This document shows positions 33,048 to 40,318 of a DNA stretch of 64,000 bases, piece after piece. Positions within the stretch are counted from its first letter, which is position 1; every line of letters starts with the position of its first letter. This DNA comes from Clostridia bacterium (GTDB lineage: Bacteria; Bacillota; Clostridia; DUPQ01), in NCBI GenBank assembly GCA_030592085.1, contig JAUUZV010000001.1, forward strand, positions 1-64,000, in the 5' to 3' direction. Made by a program: the position numbers and the translations under genes. The notes beneath the pieces were generated by a model. It ran no database searches and had not been told where the DNA came from. It worked only from the letters and a program-made list of their open reading frames with translations.

Positions 33048-33173
33048 ATGAAAAAGAAACGTAAAATTTTTATAATCTTAAAAGTAATTTTTGTAATAGT
33101 ATTAACATTAGCAATATTATATAGTATATTTTGTTTGTGGATGTTATATTTAATAATAAGTTTAGGGTGGTAA
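33048..33173 (+). CDS. 41-aa single-pass membrane microprotein
   Basis: Reads MKKKRKIFIILKVIFVIVLT and on, ending LYLIISLGW. Basic N-terminus then a long hydrophobic stretch. TTGGAG 6 bases before the ATG. Function unknown. Confidence 0.55.
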   Translation: MKKKRKIFIILKVIFVIVLTLAILYSIFCLWMLYLIISLGW

Positions 33174-33174
33174 T

Positions 33175-33378
33175 ATGGCTTTTATATCGATAAATAAAAA
33201 TGGAAAGTTTCATTGTTTTTTAGAAGGTGAAGATTTATTTGAAATCAATAAAAAATTGGATGATTATAAGAAGAAATATAAGATTATAAATATGGGTTTA
33301 TTTGGAAAAATTATTAAAGAATCTAGATGGAGTATAACTAATAAAATAAAAATATTAAAGGTACAAAATGAAAAATAA
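33175..33378 (+). CDS. 67-aa hypothetical protein
   Basis: MAFISINKNGKFHCFLEGED and on; GGGTGG site. Beta hairpin at the start, Lys-rich helix, basic end. Overlaps the next gene. Confidence 0.55.
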   Translation: MAFISINKNGKFHCFLEGEDLFEINKKLDDYKKKYKIINMGLFGKIIKESRWSITNKIKILKVQNEK

Positions 33379-33523
33379 TATCGTTGATTCAAAAGTGGTA
33401 ATATTACAAGGTACAAAATATAAAGCATATTTAAAAAAAGTAGCGTCTTCTGTCTTGCCTGGAGGCAAACCTAGCAGTTATTGTGTACGACCTTTTATCA
33501 AAAAAATTAGATCTAAAAATTAA
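33368..33523 (+). CDS. 51-aa basic hypothetical protein
   Basis: Reads MKNNIVDSKVVILQGTKYKA and on, ending KKIRSKN. ATG overlaps the previous gene by 11 bases. Followed by a 246-base non-coding region with repeats. Confidence 0.5.
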   Translation: MKNNIVDSKVVILQGTKYKAYLKKVASSVLPGGKPSSYCVRPFIKKIRSKN

Positions 33524-33557
33524 TTTATGGACAATAAAGTGTGGCTTAAAGTGTTCT

Positions 33558-33643
33558 AATATAGATATTATATTATAGTATAATACAATTTATATTTTTT
33601 AATATAGATATTATATTATACTATAATACAATTTATATTTTTT
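33558..33643 (+). repeat. two tandem 43-bp repeats carrying 15-bp palindromes
   Basis: Units 33558-33600 and 33601-33643 are identical except for one base, G578 versus C621 (last three digits), which is the centre of the palindrome TATTATA-S-TATAATA (33571-33585 and 33614-33628). The 43-base spacing, about four helical turns, puts both sites on one DNA face. A third partial unit (AATATAGAT) begins at 33644. Likely operators. Confidence 0.7.
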
Positions 33644-33692
33644 AATATAGATGATACTATATACAAAAGTATAAAAAGGTGTAACATATAAA

Positions 33693-33747
33693 AATAATAA
33701 TAATAATTATTATAATTATTTTAATTATTTTAATTATTATTATTATT
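33693..33747 (+). promoter_or_regulatory. 17-bp all-A/T stem-loop before the ribosome binding site
   Basis: AATAATAATAATAATTA (33693-33709) pairs perfectly with TAATTATTATTATTATT (33731-33747) around a 21-base loop, ending 7 bases before the GAGGGGTGA site of the RHH gene. May affect translation or be a low-complexity accident. Confidence 0.4.
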
Positions 33748-33769
33748 ATTTTTTGAGGGGTGAGTTACT

Positions 33770-33946
33770 ATCGTTAAGAAAAATTATAAAACTAATTACA
33801 CTATTCCTTTTGAGTTTCATGAGTATATTTTAAATTATAAAAAACAACGTTCTATTACTATGGAAGAAGCTTTAATTTTAATTGTTTCTGAACATAAAAA
33901 AAATAAAGAAAAACAGGACGCAACTAAAAAAGAACTAAAAGCGTAA
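33770..33946 (+). CDS. 58-aa ribbon-helix-helix-like regulator with apparent ATC start
   Basis: Open frame from the TGA at 33761 to 33946, with no ATG, GTG or TTG before the conserved part. The best start is ATC 33770-33772, 6 bases after the strong GAGGGGTGA. Product after the start residue: VKKNYKTNYTIPFEFHEYIL then KKQRSITMEEALILIVSEHK. One strand followed by two helices fits an RHH DNA-binding protein. The internal ATG near the middle would remove the strand. Operator-like palindromes lie upstream, so it probably autoregulates. Confidence 0.6.
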   Translation: MVKKNYKTNYTIPFEFHEYILNYKKQRSITMEEALILIVSEHKKNKEKQDATKKELKA

Positions 33947-33950
33947 TAAG

Positions 33951-34271
33951 ATGAATGAAAGAAGAATAGTATTTAATAAAGCTTACTGGGTATTTATTTA
34001 TTTAGTTATTACTGATGAAAGATATTTAAACGTTGAAGGTAAGCTTTTAGCTAATATAGTTACTAAAAAAGGTTACTGTGAAAGCATAACTAAAGCAGCA
34101 AAAAATATGGGTATAGATATATCTAGGATTTGGAAAATTTGCCACGAAATCGAAAATAGAGGCCATGTACAAATGCAAAAAGATGGTAATAAGTTAAGAA
34201 TTTTTTTTGATGAAAAGATTCAAAAAGAATCAACAAAAATGTTGAGGTTAGTATTAGAAGATGAATTTTAA
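33951..34271 (+). CDS. 106-aa winged-helix-like protein
   Basis: MNERRIVFNKAYWVFIYLVI and on. The segment CESITKAAKNMGIDISRIWK is a helix-turn-helix, followed by ENRGHVQMQKDGNKLRIFFD, a beta wing. Follows the RHH gene by 4 bases. Transcription regulator likely. Confidence 0.6.
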   Translation: MNERRIVFNKAYWVFIYLVITDERYLNVEGKLLANIVTKKGYCESITKAAKNMGIDISRIWKICHEIENRGHVQMQKDGNKLRIFFDEKIQKESTKMLRLVLEDEF

Positions 34272-35148
34272 AAAAGTTTTTATAACTACATCTTTAATAA
34301 TATTATTTTTATTTATAATAATTATTATTTTATTACTTATTAATTCATCTACTGCTAAATGTTTACAAGGTCATCAATTTAATGATAATACTAGTGTTTG
34401 TACTTATATAGCTAATAATTGTTTGGTAGATGAATATGTTATAGAAATAAAAGGACAAAGATCGTGTTCTTATTCACCAAAAGGTTTTATGGATAATGGT
34501 ATATTTACTTTTTTAATTATATTATTGATATTTGTATGGGTTATATTACTTATTGTTTATTTATTTTCAACTAGTAAAAAAGATAAACCAATTGATATAT
34601 CAACATTTAAAAAAGAAGATTATGTATTTCCAGATTTAGCAATGTCTACATGGGCTCTTAAAATAGCTAGAGATACTAATATACCAATTATTGATAATAA
34701 ATATGATTTATCATGTTTTGATTTTTTTGTTGGTAAAGGCCAAAGAAATGTTTTTCAAAAAGGAAAAGAATGGTTTTTAAAATTTTCTTGTAGTGTTACA
34801 GATGGTACGAATCCTGGAGTTTATACTGTAATATTAAGTTTGAGTAGAAGTGTTAATTGGATAAAAAATGGTAATTTTAATATGGAACAAGTTAATTTTG
34901 ATGATTATAAAATTTCAAGAAATATGCCTATTCACACTTCAGAAGATCCTAGAGAAAGATTATTAGAACAGTTATGGGAAAGAGAACCAGAAAAAGCTAT
35001 GGATATGCAACAACAATTAATTGAAAAAGCTATATCATCTCCGAGTATATTACAAAATCAACAAGCCCCAGAAGGGCAACCAGCTCAAATAATAAAACAG
35101 CCAGTAAGAAGATCTTGGTATAAAGGGAGAGGATATCGTGAACGTTGA
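34261..35148 (+). CDS. membrane protein with two TM helices and cytoplasmic domain
   Basis: 295 aa. TM1 (about 9-28), a short outer loop with four cysteines (CLQGHQF, CTYIANNC, C), TM2 (about 81-103), then a soluble domain of about 190 residues. The end is Gln/Pro-rich and basic (QQAPEGQPAQIIKQPVRRSW). No catalytic motif. Overlaps both neighbours. Possibly part of a membrane assembly complex near the packaging ATPase. Confidence 0.7.
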   Translation: MNFKKVFITTSLIILFLFIIIIILLLINSSTAKCLQGHQFNDNTSVCTYIANNCLVDEYVIEIKGQRSCSYSPKGFMDNGIFTFLIILLIFVWVILLIVYLFSTSKKDKPIDISTFKKEDYVFPDLAMSTWALKIARDTNIPIIDNKYDLSCFDFFVGKGQRNVFQKGKEWFLKFSCSVTDGTNPGVYTVILSLSRSVNWIKNGNFNMEQVNFDDYKISRNMPIHTSEDPRERLLEQLWEREPEKAMDMQQQLIEKAISSPSILQNQQAPEGQPAQIIKQPVRRSWYKGRGYRER

Positions 35149-35434
35149 GTATTTTGATATTACTAAAGATTTTTGGATTGCTCGTTGGTTAAAAAAACCA
35201 CGAACAAAAGAAATTTTAAAAAGCAAAAAGATTATAGTAAGTAAAGGATATATAATTAAAATAGGAATAAGTGTAAAAGTTGTAAATAAAGTTATGACAA
35301 TATATAAAAACATTGAAAAATATAATAGAATTGAAAATGAAAATGATTTATCTGTTATTGCTTTAAATATGGAATTACCTTTACCGGTTGTACTTCTTAT
35401 TTTAAAAAATAAAAGTCTAATAAAAAATGAATAA
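35138..35434 (+). CDS. 98-aa hypothetical protein, GTG start
   Basis: Begins GTG AAC GTT GAG (MNVEYFDITKDFWIARWLKK) after AGAGGAT; 11-base overlap with the upstream gene. Helical, basic N-terminal half; the C-terminal half looks like a small HTH (NDLSVIALNMELPLPVVLLI). Not recognised. Confidence 0.6.
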   Translation: MNVEYFDITKDFWIARWLKKPRTKEILKSKKIIVSKGYIIKIGISVKVVNKVMTIYKNIEKYNRIENENDLSVIALNMELPLPVVLLILKNKSLIKNE

Positions 35435-36635
35435 AATTATATTAATAATGATGTCGATAATAATGATTGGAACAGTTTATGCTTCAGATTATATTTATAA
35501 TTTGGATTATACAGATTTACCTTTTAATGATACATTAGATATTATTGTTAATGGTGTTAATAATTTAACATTATATATTGATTATAGTAATTTTACATAT
35601 GGACATGATACTTTAAATTTTACCTCTAGTTCAATTATTTTAAGTGTGAATGTACATATTCCAAAAAATACTGAACCTATTAATTATACTGAAAGTGTTA
35701 TACTTTATAATAATGATATTAATTTTACACATAATCTTACATTTGAATATAATATTTATAATGATACACCATCACCAACTGTTGATTATATTCAATTAGA
35801 TTTTAATGAATATAAATATTCTATTTGTAGTTATAGTTTACCTTGGAATAATACAAAAAAGATTACAATTAGTGGTGTTTTTGGTCAAGAAATTTATACA
35901 TTATTTAATGAAGATTTTATAGATGTTGTTGATAAATTTATTATAGGAACAAGTAATTTTTCTATTATTGATGTGAATATGCATTTAAATGAAAATGTAA
36001 CTGAAGGAGTTCATACAAGAGTAATTCAGTTTAGTGTTGTGGATGGTTCTAGTAATATTACAATTCATTTTGATGTTCAAAATTGTATTAGACCACCACC
36101 AGAATATAATGCAATGATAGAAGCATGTGCAATAGTTAATAAGACACCTCAAGAAGCCTTATATTGCCAACAATTACAAACTGAATATAATTTAGCATTA
36201 TATCAAGCAATGTTAGAAGCACAAGAAGTTCGTATAGAACAAAATACAACTATTAAATATGTTAATAATACTGTAAGAATTCCAGTTTTAGATTTAAATG
36301 ATCAGTCTATAATTACTGCATTAAAAGAAATTCCTAGAACATGGAATCAAATGATTAGTGAACAACGAGAAAAAGATAAACTAATAACAACTAAGAATGA
36401 TGAGATTAAAGCATTAATTACTGATAAAGAAACTCTTCAGAGAAATATACGAGAGGAAGTTGGAAAAGCTGTAAATTCAATGACTGAAGAAAGTAAATTA
36501 AAACAAAATACTATTGATATGTATGAAGATAAATATATGAAGAAAGCCACTTTAGGTTGGCTTATATTTTGGGTTATATTTATAGGTGGTGGATTTTATT
36601 TATATACTATATATCAAGATAATAATATGTGGTGA
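35427..36635 (+). CDS. secreted Ig-like protein with coiled coil and C-terminal TM
   Basis: 402 aa. Signal peptide MNKIILIMMSIIMIGTVYA, two beta-sandwich-like domains full of N-glycosylation sequons (to about 215), a charged coiled-coil region (about 285-372) and a C-terminal TM helix (about 377-395). Likely an envelope or spike stalk protein with a helical bundle near the membrane. Overlaps the gene upstream by 8 bases. Confidence 0.75.
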   Translation: MNKIILIMMSIIMIGTVYASDYIYNLDYTDLPFNDTLDIIVNGVNNLTLYIDYSNFTYGHDTLNFTSSSIILSVNVHIPKNTEPINYTESVILYNNDINFTHNLTFEYNIYNDTPSPTVDYIQLDFNEYKYSICSYSLPWNNTKKITISGVFGQEIYTLFNEDFIDVVDKFIIGTSNFSIIDVNMHLNENVTEGVHTRVIQFSVVDGSSNITIHFDVQNCIRPPPEYNAMIEACAIVNKTPQEALYCQQLQTEYNLALYQAMLEAQEVRIEQNTTIKYVNNTVRIPVLDLNDQSIITALKEIPRTWNQMISEQREKDKLITTKNDEIKALITDKETLQRNIREEVGKAVNSMTEESKLKQNTIDMYEDKYMKKATLGWLIFWVIFIGGGFYLYTIYQDNNMW

Positions 36636-36637
36636 AA

Positions 36638-36997
36638 ATGGGAAATAAAATAAATAGTGAAGATGCAATGGATTTTTTAATGACTTATGGATGGGCAATT
36701 TTAGTAGTTATAATAGCACTTGGAGCCTTGTTTTATTTTAATATATTATCATTAAATCCTGATGATTATATAGGGCTTAATAAAACAGAGATTGAAGAAG
36801 TCAATTGCACAACATATAAGAGAATAATTCCACTTGCTTCTAATTGTAGAGAAGTTAATAAATTATTATTAGAAGGAAAAGATTATATATTTGATGTAGA
36901 ACATACAGTATTATGTACTAATGAAGATCATAACCATCAATGGATTATTAAAGCTGGAAGTACGATAGATGCATATATAATGAGGTGTATTAATTAA
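36638..36997 (+). CDS. class III (pilin-like) signal protein
   Basis: 119 aa starting MGNKINSEDAMDFLMTYGWA. The stretch AMDFLMTYGWAILVVIIALG (10-29) is a near copy of the archaeal pilin-like leader AMEFLMTYGWAILVV that I know from many DPANN and related genomes, where a basic residue and small residue precede the cleavage site. The outer part has four cysteines. Could be a short pilus-like subunit of the virion or a host-pilin mimic. ATG at 36638 chosen over GTG 36629 for spacing to GGTG. Confidence 0.75.
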   Translation: MGNKINSEDAMDFLMTYGWAILVVIIALGALFYFNILSLNPDDYIGLNKTEIEEVNCTTYKRIIPLASNCREVNKLLLEGKDYIFDVEHTVLCTNEDHNHQWIIKAGSTIDAYIMRCIN

Positions 36998-36998
36998 A

Positions 36999-37559
36999 AT
37001 GGAAGATGAAAAAGAAAAGAAAATAATTGAAGAAGTTAAATTAGAAGAATATAAAGAAGAAGATAATAAAGAAGAAGATAATAAAGAAGAAGATAATAAA
37101 GAAGAATTAAAATCTGAATTTGATGAAAAAAAAGTTGATATTAAAGAAGAAGAAACAATTAAGTTTGTTGAGTCAGAAGATCCAGAAAGAAATACTACAC
37201 CGTCTGAGTTTAAAGAATTTCCAGAAGAGCCAGAAAAGAAGAAGGTTGATTCTAAAACAATTATTATTGGACTGTTAATTCTTGAATTAATATTATCTAT
37301 TTATACTAGTGGTTTTGGTTTAATGGGTAATGAAACAGTAGAAACAAATTTAGGATTACCAATGGATGAAGTTGAACAAATAGCTTTAGGTTATATTAGA
37401 ACATCTATGGTTGCACCAAATGTAACAATAATAGTTGATAGTATTGTAAAAGATGATAATTTGTATAAGTTAACATTAATCATAAGTAATCAAACATTTG
37501 TATCTTATATTAATAAAGATGCAACTATGATTTTCCCTAATGGATTATCTATTGAATAA
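36999..37559 (+). CDS. acidic membrane protein, type II, one TM
   Basis: 186 aa. N-terminal 85 residues are extremely Glu/Lys-rich with three KEEDN repeats, then TM (about 87-107), then an outer domain ending FPNGLSIE. The acidic tail faces the cytoplasm. Function unknown; may bind packaged DNA or a basic partner. Confidence 0.7.
   Translation: MEDEKEKKIIEEVKLEEYKEEDNKEEDNKEEDNKEELKSEFDEKKVDIKEEETIKFVESEDPERNTTPSEFKEFPEEPEKKKVDSKTIIIGLLILELILSIYTSGFGLMGNETVETNLGLPMDEVEQIALGYIRTSMVAPNVTIIVDSIVKDDNLYKLTLIISNQTFVSYINKDATMIFPNGLSIE
37057..37101 (+). repeat. three tandem 15-bp repeats inside the acidic gene
   Basis: Unit GAAGAAGATAATAAA (about 37057-37101, boundaries vary by phase) encodes repeated EEDNK. 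Likely a slippage-prone coding repeat. Confidence 0.6.
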
Positions 37560-37699
37560 TGGAACGTGGTAATTTTAAGCGTCAACAAAAACATAAGAAT
37601 TTATTTTGTATTAAATGTGATATACCAATGATAAAACGAGGAAAGATTAAAGAGGGTGAACCTCGATATAAGTGTAAAAAATGTGGTGAGATGAGATAA
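37559..37699 (+). CDS. 46-aa zinc-ribbon microprotein
   Basis: Reads MERGNFKRQQKHKNLFCIKC then IPMIKRGKIKEGEPRYKCKKCGEMR: C-x2-C ... C-x2-C. Start overlaps the previous stop by one base (TAATG). Basic and short; RNA- or DNA-binding. Confidence 0.6.
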   Translation: MERGNFKRQQKHKNLFCIKCDIPMIKRGKIKEGEPRYKCKKCGEMR

Positions 37700-37700
37700 A

Positions 37701-38315
37701 ATGCCTGATGAAGAAGAAGTGTTAATGTCAACGGAAGAAGCGTCAATGATACCAACTATGGGTCTTGATATTATCGTATTGGATGAACTAAAGGAAGGAA
37801 TGATTATTACATCACTAGCTGGGCTTAATGATGAATTAGTTGAAACTGCACATTATGAAATAAAAGGGATGCGTGATTGTATGAAAGATATATATCAAGC
37901 ATATTCAACTAAAGCTAGTAAGAAAGAGATGTGTAATATATTAGAAAAACATAAGAAGCGAATTGATGATAATATACATGATTTTTTTGGTAAGATTGAA
38001 AATTTAAATAAGAATGAAAAGATGTTTAAGGTTGCTAAAAAAAAGATAAAAAACGGAGAAGTAATAATAAAATTTACTCCTATAAATATAGAAGAAAAAC
38101 AAAAGTATGTAAAGTCAATTGTTAAGAAGTTAGTTAATAAAGTTTCAAAGGAACAATTAGTTCAGATGTTTGAACAAGCAGTAGTTAAATTGAATGATAT
38201 AGGTCAATTGAAAAAGGCTGATAAAGCATTAGATAAAAAGAATCCTAAAGTGGAAGGTAAGAGAGGATGTTATAAACTCATCATTGATGATGTGGATTTG
38301 ATGATGATAGGATGA
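37701..38315 (+). CDS. 204-aa soluble helical protein
   Basis: MPDEEEVLMSTEEASMIPTM and on; acidic N-terminus, then a long helical, Lys-rich body with several coiled-coil-like stretches (about 40-170). No TM or enzymatic motif. Ends in an ATGA overlap with the next gene. Not recognised. Confidence 0.7.
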   Translation: MPDEEEVLMSTEEASMIPTMGLDIIVLDELKEGMIITSLAGLNDELVETAHYEIKGMRDCMKDIYQAYSTKASKKEMCNILEKHKKRIDDNIHDFFGKIENLNKNEKMFKVAKKKIKNGEVIIKFTPINIEEKQKYVKSIVKKLVNKVSKEQLVQMFEQAVVKLNDIGQLKKADKALDKKNPKVEGKRGCYKLIIDDVDLMMIG

Positions 38316-38464
38316 GATACAAAATAGTAGTTACTTGTCCAGAAAAAAAGACAGCAGAAAAGGTTTATGATTTGCTTAAAAAATCAAAGGTATATAATAG
38401 TCAAGAGATTATGTCAATAAATTCAATAAAAGAAGTATGTGATGAATGTTCGAGGAAGTTGTAA
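38312..38464 (+). CDS. 50-aa hypothetical protein
   Basis: Reads MRYKIVVTCPEKKTAEKVYD and on, ending CDECSRKL. Starts with a beta strand and a Cys; ends in C-x2-C. ATGA overlap with the gene upstream. Possibly a tiny metal-binding alpha/beta protein. Confidence 0.55.
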   Translation: MRYKIVVTCPEKKTAEKVYDLLKKSKVYNSQEIMSINSIKEVCDECSRKL

Positions 38465-38815
38465 ATGGTAAAACAAAGATTAATGTTAAAAGAAAAAGAC
38501 GCTTATGCTGCAGGAATGTTAGAATGTAAGGGAGGTTTTTATCTTCATAAAGGCAATAATCGTATTAAAAAATATATAGGCTTTAAGATAGTATCAAAAG
38601 AAAATAAAAAATCAATATCAAAATTATTAATATGTTTGAAAGAAAGAAAAATAATATTTAAACAATATACTAATTCATTAGACACAACTACTATATATTA
38701 TATTAATGAAGATAAGATGGTTAGAAAATTAATTAAATTTATATCACGATATTGTTATAGAGATGATTATAAAAAATATAAATATGATTGGAAATTGGGG
38801 TGGTTTAAATCGTAA
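38465..38815 (+). CDS. 116-aa LAGLIDADG-like single-domain protein
   Basis: The N-terminal AYAAGMLECKGGFYL (13-27) matches the LAGLIDADG helix-loop (x-G-[LM]-[LI]-[DE]-x-[DE]-G-x-F pattern) with an acid at position 20. Single motif, so if active it would be a dimer. The rest is basic. Not inside an intron or intein. May be a domesticated DNA-binding protein. Overlaps the next gene. Confidence 0.5.
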   Translation: MVKQRLMLKEKDAYAAGMLECKGGFYLHKGNNRIKKYIGFKIVSKENKKSISKLLICLKERKIIFKQYTNSLDTTTIYYINEDKMVRKLIKFISRYCYRDDYKKYKYDWKLGWFKS

Positions 38816-39363
38816 GAGTTAAGGCGAAAACGTTGTACATATGGGAAGGTCCAGATGATTTTTGTATTATGAGAGGATACCAACCAGTAGCTAATCCTAG
38901 GAATACTACTGGCATGAATATACGTATTAAGCATAAAGGAGCAATGTCAAAATTTATGTTAGCAGAAAATATTGATTTAATGTTTCTAAGTGAACCAAAA
39001 AAATTAAGAGTGGGTAGTGGTTTTCTTGATGGATGGCAAGTTTATCGTGTTAAAAGAAGTTTTGGAAGTGGTGAGCCTTATATTCCTGATGTGCCTCCTG
39101 TAGTAGCTACTATGATTGATAGTTTGAGAAATCAATTAGCTATTATGACACGAAAGTATCACGAAGCTAGAAAACTTAATTATGATAGAGAACAAAGAGA
39201 TTTATTTAGAGCTAAAGTTAAAGATGACTTTAAATTTATAGGAGACGCTAAAAATAAATTATTTACTCAAAATGATTATGGTGGTGGCGGAGCGTGGTCG
39301 AGCCCATTTACTAGTAGATGGAACTCTAATTTAGGTTCTGGTGGAGGAGACCAAAGTGAATAA
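38809..39363 (+). CDS. 184-aa protein with apparent ATC start
   Basis: The frame is open from 38809 to 39363; the only standard start near the beginning is TTG at 38833, which lacks a ribosome binding site. ATC at 38809-38811 is preceded by GGGGTGG with 5-base spacing and gives a start residue followed by VRVKAKTLYIWEGPDDFCIM. Alternating strands, then a helical middle and a Gly/Ser/Asn-rich tail (YGGGGAWSSPF, GSGGGDQSE). Product probably structural. Overlaps the upstream gene by 7 bases. The role of the tail is unknown. Confidence 0.7.
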   Translation: MVRVKAKTLYIWEGPDDFCIMRGYQPVANPRNTTGMNIRIKHKGAMSKFMLAENIDLMFLSEPKKLRVGSGFLDGWQVYRVKRSFGSGEPYIPDVPPVVATMIDSLRNQLAIMTRKYHEARKLNYDREQRDLFRAKVKDDFKFIGDAKNKLFTQNDYGGGGAWSSPFTSRWNSNLGSGGGDQSE

Positions 39364-39365
39364 AA

Positions 39366-39869
39366 ATGAATAATTCAAGCATAGAAGAATATGATATTAC
39401 ACAAGCACAGAAGTTGTTATCTAATATTAGATTCATTAGCGATTTAAGAAAATTTAAAGTCTCTAAGCCTTTTACTTTAATGGATGAAATAACTATGCAA
39501 GAATGGGTAAAAATATATGTAGAGAATATAGAGTGGAATGGTAGTATAGGAATAGAAAAAGAAGTGTTGCATATGATTCACAAACTAGATAGTCAAATGC
39601 AAATTTTATCTAGTAGAGCTGAAGAAGGTTATCGTAAATTGTTAATGGTCTTAGAGAGAAGAGCATCTATTATCAAATTATTAAATGATAAAATCTTTGA
39701 GTTAGAAAAAGAAAAAATATCTAATATACAGCCAGCTGTAATGGTTCCACCTATAAATACAGAGGCTAAAGATGAAGATAGTAATAAAGAAGAAGATAAA
39801 GAAGAAGAAAAAAAGACGAAGACTAAAACAGCACCTAGATGGATGAATAAAAAACCTTCACCCACCTAA
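39366..39869 (+). CDS. 167-aa helical protein with acidic and basic tail
   Basis: MNNSSIEEYDITQAQKLLSN and on; largely alpha-helical (possible coiled coil about 65-115), then Pro/Lys/Glu-rich disordered tail ending APRWMNKKPSPT. Cytoplasmic. Neighbour of the packaging ATPase; possible adaptor. No motif. Confidence 0.7.
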   Translation: MNNSSIEEYDITQAQKLLSNIRFISDLRKFKVSKPFTLMDEITMQEWVKIYVENIEWNGSIGIEKEVLHMIHKLDSQMQILSSRAEEGYRKLLMVLERRASIIKLLNDKIFELEKEKISNIQPAVMVPPINTEAKDEDSNKEEDKEEEKKTKTKTAPRWMNKKPSPT

Positions 39870-39946
39870 TATTAAAGAGTAGAAAGACAAGATAAAAAGT
39901 AAAGAAATGATTAATTCCCGTCAAAATTTTGTGCGGTATGCTAAAT

Positions 39947-40318
39947 ATGGAAACAGTCAAAATTGAAATAGATATGGTACAGTTTATACGAAAGTTGACA
40001 CAAAAAAATTATATATCACTTTATATTAATAAGGGTTGTAATATGATATTAACACCACCAGAACTTAGATCTATGTATAATCTATTAAACTTATTAGAAT
40101 TTCATGAAATACATAATGAAATAAAAATTAGTGATTTATTAGCACAATCAGGTTTAGGTAGAGTATCATTTACTAGTAATATTTGGAAATTGATGCCTTA
40201 TTGTATAAATGTGAAAGGTTTAGCCAGTCTCGTTCCTGGCAGAAGTGGAGCTAGATTTATATCAATAAATCAAAATGGGCTAGAAGTTTTAAAAAGATGG
40301 AGAGATCAAAATGTATGA
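39947..40318 (+). CDS. 123-aa wHTH-like protein
   Basis: Starts METVKIEIDMVQFIRKL; ATG at 39947 chosen for GCGGT spacing, with in-frame alternatives at 39938 and 39929. The EIKISDLLAQSGLGRVSFTS stretch is a helix-turn-helix, followed by a wing-like SLVPGRSGARFISI. Overlaps the ATPase gene by 8 bases; may be a DNA-recognition partner for packaging. Confidence 0.6.
   Translation: METVKIEIDMVQFIRKLTQKNYISLYINKGCNMILTPPELRSMYNLLNLLEFHEIHNEIKISDLLAQSGLGRVSFTSNIWKLMPYCINVKGLASLVPGRSGARFISINQNGLEVLKRWRDQNV

Larger units (their letters stand above)
33524..33769. promoter_or_regulatory. regulatory intergenic region
   Basis: 246 bases with no gene: tandem 43-bp palindromic repeats, a TATA-like ACTATATACAAAAGTATAAA, an A/T stem-loop, and a strong GAGGGGTGA site leading into the RHH gene. 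All items sit in front of an apparent regulator, as expected for autoregulation. Confidence 0.55.

Noticed and set aside
36999..37559. KEEDN repeats as a transposon or mobile repeat
   Set aside because: They are short in-frame coding repeats within one gene and do not recur elsewhere.
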